A stretch of DNA of 64,000 nucleotides. Source: Deinococcus yavapaiensis KR-236 (GTDB lineage Bacteria; Deinococcota; Deinococci; Deinococcales; Deinococcaceae). The notes below the pieces were generated by a model, which worked only from the letters and a program-made list of their open reading frames with translations, did not search any database and had not been told where the DNA came from. Below, one piece after another: positions 59,684-64,000 of the stretch (position 1 is the stretch's first letter; the number at the start of each line of letters is the position of its first letter). The position numbers and the translations under genes are program-made. The stretch is from positions 1-64,000 of the forward strand of contig NZ_QJSX01000016.1 of NCBI RefSeq assembly GCF_003217515.1. The letters are read 5' to 3'.

Positions 59684-60115
59684 ATGTACCGCCATATTCT
59701 TGTTCCCCTGGACGCTCGCCCAGACCAACAGCTTGCAGTGCATCACGCGTTCCAGCTTTCCCGCACCCTCGGTGGTCACGTGACGCTGCTGAGACTCATC
59801 GATCACGGCACACCGGAAGAACGGTCAGCCGCGCAGCAGCAGCTTTCCTCGCTCTCGAAGGGCGCGCGGCGTCCTCCCCGCCTGGTGGTGCAGCAGTTCA
59901 GCGAAACGCTGCAGGAGCTGGCGACGTACGTGAAGGACCGCCACGTGGACCTGATTGTCCTGCCCGTGAGTGGTCACGGAGGAATCAACGACGACGCGAT
60001 CACGGCACTGGCGTTGCAGTTGGCCCGCCTGACCGAGGTGAACGTGCAACTCACCGCTGCCACGGCGCGTACGCCTTCGTCCCGCTGGGCGTCCTTTCAC
60101 TCGGCCGCGAGTTAA
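59684..60115 (+). CDS. Universal stress protein (UspA fold)
   Basis: 143 residues; AAAGGAG before ATG 59684. UspA fold: first strand YRHILVPLDARPDQQLAVHHAFQLSRTLGGHVTLLRLID, then HVDLIVLPVSGHGGINDDAITALALQLARLTEVNVQL. The ATP-binding motif G-x2-G-x9-G(S/T) is not clear (VSGHGGINDDAIT), so it is probably of the non-nucleotide type. Usually acts in survival under redox, starvation or low-oxygen stress. Same promoter box as the DoxX gene upstream, from which it is separated by 120 bp. Confidence 0.8.
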   Translation: MYRHILVPLDARPDQQLAVHHAFQLSRTLGGHVTLLRLIDHGTPEERSAAQQQLSSLSKGARRPPRLVVQQFSETLQELATYVKDRHVDLIVLPVSGHGGINDDAITALALQLARLTEVNVQLTAATARTPSSRWASFHSAAS

Positions 60116-60144
60116 ACGGCGCGGAGGAAGCCGCGCGACGGTCG

Positions 60145-60332
60145 AGCGGAAAGCCGAGCAGGGCCCGGCTGCGCAGCAGTTCGTCGCGCATCCAGGCGTC
60201 GTTCTCGCCGATACCTTCCATGAGCACCAGGGTGTCGAGGCCACCTCGCGCCGTGATGCCGGGAGCCGCCGTTTTGCGCGGGCGGTCGACCATCACGTCA
60301 AGCAAGCGTCCGGGCTCGGGTCGTCGTTGCAT
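60145..60332 (-). pseudogene. ackA: Acetate kinase C-terminal remnant
   Basis: GGLDTLVLMEGIGENDAWMRDELLRSRALLGFPLD matches the C-terminal AckA signature (GGLDxLVFT-GIGEN-x-x-x-R...LGI). The N-terminal ~300 residues and the far C-terminus are missing. On the opposite strand to, and abutting, the phosphate acetyltransferase gene. Confidence 0.7.
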
Positions 60333-60400
60333 TCCCGTAATGCTGTGGTGCGTCCGGTGCGACTACCATGAACTCGGCGGACACCGCCAGACGGAGAAAC

Positions 60401-62485
60401 ATGCGTATCTTTTTCGTAGGGCCTGCCGGGCAGGACGTTGGATTGACCACTGTGACTTTGAGTCTGACGCGCGCGTTACAGCGCGCTCAGGAGAACGTCG
60501 GCTTCCTCAAGCCCATTGCGCAAGACGAGCTCGGGGAGGACCGCAGCACTCTGTTCGCCCGGCAGCTGCTGGCAGGGGTGATTCCCGATCCGATTCCCCT
60601 GCAGCGCGCTCAAGCATTGATCGGAGGAGGTCAGCAGGACGCGCTGCTCGAAGAGATCGTGAGCCTCGCGCAACAGGCCGGGCAAGGCAAGGACGTGCTG
60701 ATGGTGGAAGGGCTGTCGCTGGTCGGGCAGAATCCGTACGCCCATCCCCTCAATGTCACCATGAGCCATACCCTGGTGGCGAACGCAGTGCTGGTCGCCA
60801 CCTTGCAGAATCGGCAACCGCGTGAGGTCAGCGATCAGCTGGAGATCGCGGTGCGTGACTACGGAAGCGGCGGCGATGAACTTGCAGGATACATTGTGAA
60901 CTACGTGCCGTCCGGGCTGGAGTACGGCACCTTGATGGCCGAGTTGCGCCGAGGCAGTCCAGCCCTCTCCAGCGGGCGGCTGCCGCAGCTGGGGTTGATA
61001 TCTGCTGAGCCGCAACTGAATGAGCCCCGGACCTTCGACGTGGCCCAGCAGCTGGGCGCCCAGGTGCTCAACGAAGGCGAACTGCGTTCCCGGCGGGTGA
61101 AGTCCACGGTCGTGTCCGCGCGCAGCGCGCCCTTCGTGGCGGACCTGATGAAGCCCGGCGCGTTGGTGGTCGCCCCTGGTGATCGTGACGACATCCTGAT
61201 GGCGGCCAGCTTGGCGCACTTGTCGGGTACGCCACTGGCCGGGTTGCTGCTCACCTCGGACGCCGAACCGGACCCGCGCATCGAGCGGCTGTGTCAAGCG
61301 GCGCTGACCAGCAGCTTGCCGGTGATGAAGGTGAGCACCAACAGTTACGACACGGCGGGACGCTTGGCGCGCATGGACCCGCAGGTGCCGCTCGACGACT
61401 TGGAGCGCATCGAGCGCACGCTGGACTTCATCGCCGACCGGCTGGATGTGCTGCCGCTGCGCCCACGCATGCCCGTACCGGCCCGCCATCACCTGCCGCC
61501 GCCCGCGTTTCGGTACCAACTGGTGCAGAAGGCGCGGGCGGCGAGCAAGCGCATCGTGCTGCCCGAAGGCGACGAGCCCCGCACGGTGCGGGCCGCCGTC
61601 ATCTGCCACCAGAAGGGCATCGCGCGCTGCGTGCTGCTGGCGGCCCCCGACGCGGTACAGGCGGTCGCGGACGCCCAGGGAATCACCTTGCCTCCGGACC
61701 TCGAGATCCTCGATCCTAACCAGCTGCGTTTCCGCTACGTGGCCCACCTGGTGGAGCTGCGCCGACACAAAGGCCTGACCGAACCCATGGCCGAACAGCA
61801 GCTGGAAGACAACGTCGTGCTTGGGACCATGATGTTGGCTCAGGGTGAGGTGGACGGTCTCGTCTCGGGCGCAGTTCATACCACGGCCAACACGGTGCGT
61901 CCCGCGTTGCAATTCATCAAGACCGCGCCAGGCACCAAGATTGTCTCCAGCGTGTTCTTCATGCTGATGCCCGATCAAGTTCTCGTCTACGGTGACTGTG
62001 CCATTAACCCCAACCCGACGGCGCAAGAGCTGGCCGACATCGCGGTGCAGTCTGCCGACAGCGCCGCCGCGTTCGGAATTGAGCCGCGTGTGGCCATGAT
62101 TAGTTACTCGACTGGCACCAGCGGCAGCGGCGAGGACGTGGAGAAGGTCAGCAAGGCGACCCGGCTGGCGCGCGAGAAGCGTCCCGACCTGCCCATCGAT
62201 GGCCCCATGCAGTACGACGCGGCGAGTGTTGCGAGTGTTGGCGCGCAGAAAGCCCCAGGCAGCCCGGTGGCCGGGCGCGCGACGGTGTTCATCTTTCCTG
62301 ACCTCAACACTGGCAACACCACTTACAAAGCGGTGCAGCGCAGTGCAGGCGTGGTGTCCATCGGCCCAATGCTGCAGGGACTGCGCAAGCCCGTGAATGA
62401 CCTCTCGCGCGGCGCCTTGGTAGACGACATCGTGTTCACGATTGCAATCACCGCCATCCAAGCTCAGCAGAACACGCCTCGTTGA
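60401..62485 (+). CDS. pta: Phosphate acetyltransferase, long form
   Basis: 694 residues; ATG 60401 with GGAGA upstream is preferred over 60368. N-terminal ~1-220 is a BioD/AAA-like regulatory domain (FFVGPAGQDVGLTTVTLSLT, VLMVEGLSLVGQNPYAH). ~225-350 corresponds to the DRTGG domain (MKPGALVVAPGDRDDILMAA). The C-terminal ~330 residues are the catalytic Pta domain: YQLVQKARAASKRIVLPEGDEPRTVRAA, LEDNVVLGTMMLAQGEVDGLVSGAVHTTANTVRPALQ, VYGDCAINPNPTAQELADIA, MISYSTGTSGSGEDVEKV and FPDLNTGNTTYKAVQRSA. It converts acetyl-CoA and phosphate to acetyl phosphate. Acetate kinase, its usual partner, survives here only as a fragment. Confidence 0.92.
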   Translation: MRIFFVGPAGQDVGLTTVTLSLTRALQRAQENVGFLKPIAQDELGEDRSTLFARQLLAGVIPDPIPLQRAQALIGGGQQDALLEEIVSLAQQAGQGKDVLMVEGLSLVGQNPYAHPLNVTMSHTLVANAVLVATLQNRQPREVSDQLEIAVRDYGSGGDELAGYIVNYVPSGLEYGTLMAELRRGSPALSSGRLPQLGLISAEPQLNEPRTFDVAQQLGAQVLNEGELRSRRVKSTVVSARSAPFVADLMKPGALVVAPGDRDDILMAASLAHLSGTPLAGLLLTSDAEPDPRIERLCQAALTSSLPVMKVSTNSYDTAGRLARMDPQVPLDDLERIERTLDFIADRLDVLPLRPRMPVPARHHLPPPAFRYQLVQKARAASKRIVLPEGDEPRTVRAAVICHQKGIARCVLLAAPDAVQAVADAQGITLPPDLEILDPNQLRFRYVAHLVELRRHKGLTEPMAEQQLEDNVVLGTMMLAQGEVDGLVSGAVHTTANTVRPALQFIKTAPGTKIVSSVFFMLMPDQVLVYGDCAINPNPTAQELADIAVQSADSAAAFGIEPRVAMISYSTGTSGSGEDVEKVSKATRLAREKRPDLPIDGPMQYDAASVASVGAQKAPGSPVAGRATVFIFPDLNTGNTTYKAVQRSAGVVSIGPMLQGLRKPVNDLSRGALVDDIVFTIAITAIQAQQNTPR

Positions 62486-62508
62486 AGCTATTGACGGGAG
62501 TGAGTTGC

Positions 62509-62701
62509 GCTCCTCTCGACGCTTATCGCACCGTGCTGCAGGACCTGGAAACACGTGAGCCTGTTGATCTGCTGCCAGATTGATCGGCCGCTTCCCTTGC
62601 TGCGTGGCTCAAAGAGCATGCTGGCGAGGAAGTCATCGTTCGCGATCGTGCCGCCCGCTCCCCCGAAGGCGCGAGGGAAGGCGCTCCGAATACCGAGTAA
62701 G
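62509..62701 (+). pseudogene. ISL3-family transposase fragment
   Basis: One frame reads DAYRTVLQDLETREPVDLLPD, stop, SAASLAAWLKEHAGEEVIVRDRAARSPEGAREGAP. This matches the ISL3 core (VLVDxETxxPVDLLPDR, LAxWLxxHPGVEVVxRDR). The stop at 62582 and truncation at both ends mark it as a remnant, cut by the IS5-type remnant that follows. Confidence 0.65.
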
Positions 62702-62709
62702 ACGCGGTT

Positions 62710-63064
62710 TCACAACCGCATCAGCGTGCGGAAGCAGATCAACGCCAACGCCAGGAGATGAAATGCCTCGAACTGCGACGCGTACCGCTCGTACCGAATT
62801 CGTAGACGCCGAAACCCGTTCAACCACGACAGCGTGCGCTCAACCACCTGGCGATGCCGTCCCAACCGCTCACGCCACGCCGAGCGAGCCGAGCCGTGAT
62901 GCCCCGTGTACGACACGCCCCACGGCAGCGACCAAGGTCGTACGCCTTGTCGCCATGCACCTTCTCCGGTCTTCGTCTCGGCCGACCTGGGCGACCGTCT
63001 CGAATGCCGGGAATGGCGTCCAGCACCGCTTCGAAGTACGCGCTGTCGTGACGGTTTGCTCCGG
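62710..63064 (-). pseudogene. IS5-family transposase, C-terminal remnant
   Basis: Frames join as SGANRHDSAYFEAVLDAIPG, GRPGRPRRRPEKVHGDKAYD and ERLGRHRQVVERTLSWLNGF, RRLRIRYER, ending LICFRTLMRL at 62710. Includes the second Asp and the Glu of the DDE triad, but the N-terminal half is gone and there is a frameshift near 62860. The inverted GCGGTTTCACAACCGC at 62703-62719 may be the element end. Confidence 0.7.
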
Positions 63065-64000
63065 AACGTCAACGCCGACAGCCCCTTGAAGAGCGTCACG
63101 CTGAGCAACGACGCCGGCACGCTGCGAGTCGGCGGGCTCACCCCTAGCACCGACGTCTCGGAGAGCGGCTACTGGAGCAACGTCCGCCTCTCCGCTGACA
63201 GCTCCACCCAGCGTCCCGGCCTCAGCGGGACGACATCGCTCAGCCTCGACGTCCTGGTCGGCGCACCAACCACCATCTCCATTGCCGCCCTTCCGCAAAG
63301 CGCCACGCACGGCTGGATCAACCCTCAACGCGCGGTTCGCGCCACGCCCGACCAATTCGTTCGTCAGCCAAACGGCTTGTACAAAGCGACCGTCACCATC
63401 ACCGCCGCTGACACCCCGAACTTGGCGGCGATCGCCGCTGACATCAACGCGGCGGGCCGCACCCTCACCAACCTGATCCTGTTCGTCGGCGCGCAGAACG
63501 GCGCGGACGTTCGCCTTGACAACATCACCTTCTCCGGCAACCGCACAGACGCGCCGCCCACGGTCGAGCACGCGCCCCTCGGGACGGTGAGGCTGCCCTC
63601 GACCTTCGAGGACGGCACTCGGCAAGGCTGGACTTGGGATGCCGCTTCCGGCGTGAAGGGCGCCTTGACCCTCCAGCCCCAAGGCGGTTCGCAGGTCCTC
63701 TCTTGGGAGGTGACGTACCCCGACGTGAAGCCTTTCGACGGATGGGCGTCCGCGCCGCGCCTCATCTTGGAACTCGGCAATCGGACGCGTGGAAGCGACA
63801 ACTTCTTGCAGTTCGACCTTTACCTGCGGCCCGAACCTGGGCGTGGCACGCAAGGCGCGCTTTCAGTCAACCTCGCCTTCGGCCCGCCCAACCTCGGTTA
63901 CTGGGCGCAGGCGAACACCGCTGTCCGCGTTCCGCTCGCCAACCTCACCAGCGCGCCCCGCACGGCGGACGGCTTGGTGCGTGTGCCCGTGCGCTTCAAC
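63065..64000 (+). CDS. CBM27-type mannan-binding/mannanase protein, partial at both ends
   Basis: The frame is open from the IS junction to the end of the window (no stop by 64000). The first half (SPLKSVTLSNDAGTLRVGGL, SGYWSNVRLSADSSTQRPGL, LSLDVLVGAPTTISIAALPQ) is a beta-sandwich, and the second (LPSTFEDGTRQGWTWDAASG, VKGALTLQPQGGSQVLSWEV, LRPEPGRGTQGALSVNLAFG) matches the carbohydrate-binding family 27 pattern of beta-mannanases. No start codon or signal peptide: the N-terminus was replaced by the IS5 remnant. The catalytic domain, if any, must have been upstream or lies beyond the window. Family assignment by pattern only. Confidence 0.6.

Noticed and set aside
60476..62554. 692-codon minus-strand frame opposite pta
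   Set aside because: A mirror of a GC-rich gene: His/Gln/Arg-rich, no motifs, and the plus strand encodes a full phosphate acetyltransferase.
62870..63853. 327-codon minus-strand frame over the mannan-binding gene
   Set aside because: Crosses the IS junction and has antisense-type composition; the plus strand shows beta-sandwich and CBM27-like patterns.
1..64000. tRNA, rRNA and CRISPR arrays
   Set aside because: No cloverleaf with the TpsiC-loop consensus, no rRNA stretches and no regularly spaced repeats were recognised by reading; a covariance-model scan would be decisive.

Overview
The window looks like a chromosomal or megaplasmid segment of a Deinococcus-type bacterium. This is inferred from gene content, not from a marker gene: GC-rich coding DNA, many GAF/PAS soluble sensor kinases, a DtxR-controlled metal operon with a ZIP transporter, MglA/roadblock small-GTPase genes, at least one apparently leaderless promoter (TANNNT just upstream of the start codon), and many small lipoproteins. 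It is an accessory-rich region: intact operons alternate with frameshifted or truncated genes and with insertion-sequence debris. I saw no tRNA, rRNA or CRISPR array.

Layout. 1-3.4 kb: a leftward metal operon (DtxR/MntR regulator, two-domain multicopper oxidase, ZIP transporter) with a palindromic operator, facing a short PCu(A)C-like copper-chaperone fragment. 3.6-9.1 kb: small genes (an ASCH-domain protein, a lipoprotein) among three decayed genes (calcineurin-like phosphoesterase, a secreted protein, an Na+/H+ antiporter). 9.2-11 kb: a PstS phosphate-binding protein and an internally shortened type-I periplasmic-binding protein. 11-14.6 kb: a choice-of-anchor-L lipoprotein between two related, decaying small-gene clusters. 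14.7-20 kb: a signalling block, consisting of a GAF-PAS-GGDEF-EAL protein followed by a four-gene cassette (DUF4388 protein, MglA-like GTPase, roadblock/MglB-like protein, V4R-like protein) that ends in a perfect hairpin. 20.4-25 kb: a large Ig-like lipoprotein and an iron-siderophore binding protein. 25.5-28.6 kb and 41.2-43.6 kb: two loci that each pair a sensor kinase with a 296-residue coiled-coil protein; the two coiled-coil proteins are paralogues. 30-31.7 kb and 46.7-47.5 kb: two secreted-protein genes, each bracketed by copies of one intergenic repeat. 32-34.8 kb: a mannose-6-phosphate isomerase and ROK kinase operon. 35.8-38.5 kb: a duplicated and partly broken set of small unknown genes. 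38.7-46.4 kb: three sensor kinases, two of which have lost the phospho-accepting histidine, and a cold-shock gene with a structured leader.

47-64 kb: a hydrolase/regulator divergent pair; an IS5-type element that appears to carry a passenger gene; a VapBC-type toxin-antitoxin pair; a serine-hydrolase homologue without its SxxK motif; a second, intact IS5-type transposase; then a block of redox and stress genes (three-cupredoxin multicopper oxidase, DoxX-like membrane protein, universal stress protein) whose upstream regions share a GTAA-N7-GTAA direct-repeat box; phosphate acetyltransferase beside an acetate-kinase remnant; nested transposase remnants; and the open 3' end of a CBM27-type mannan-binding protein gene.

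The best candidates for under-described biology are the GTPase/roadblock/V4R cassette beside the GGDEF-EAL protein, the paired kinase plus coiled-coil loci together with the histidine-less kinases, the shared direct-repeat box at 55.9, 58.9 and 59.6 kb, and the duplicated small-gene cluster at 35.8-38.5 kb.
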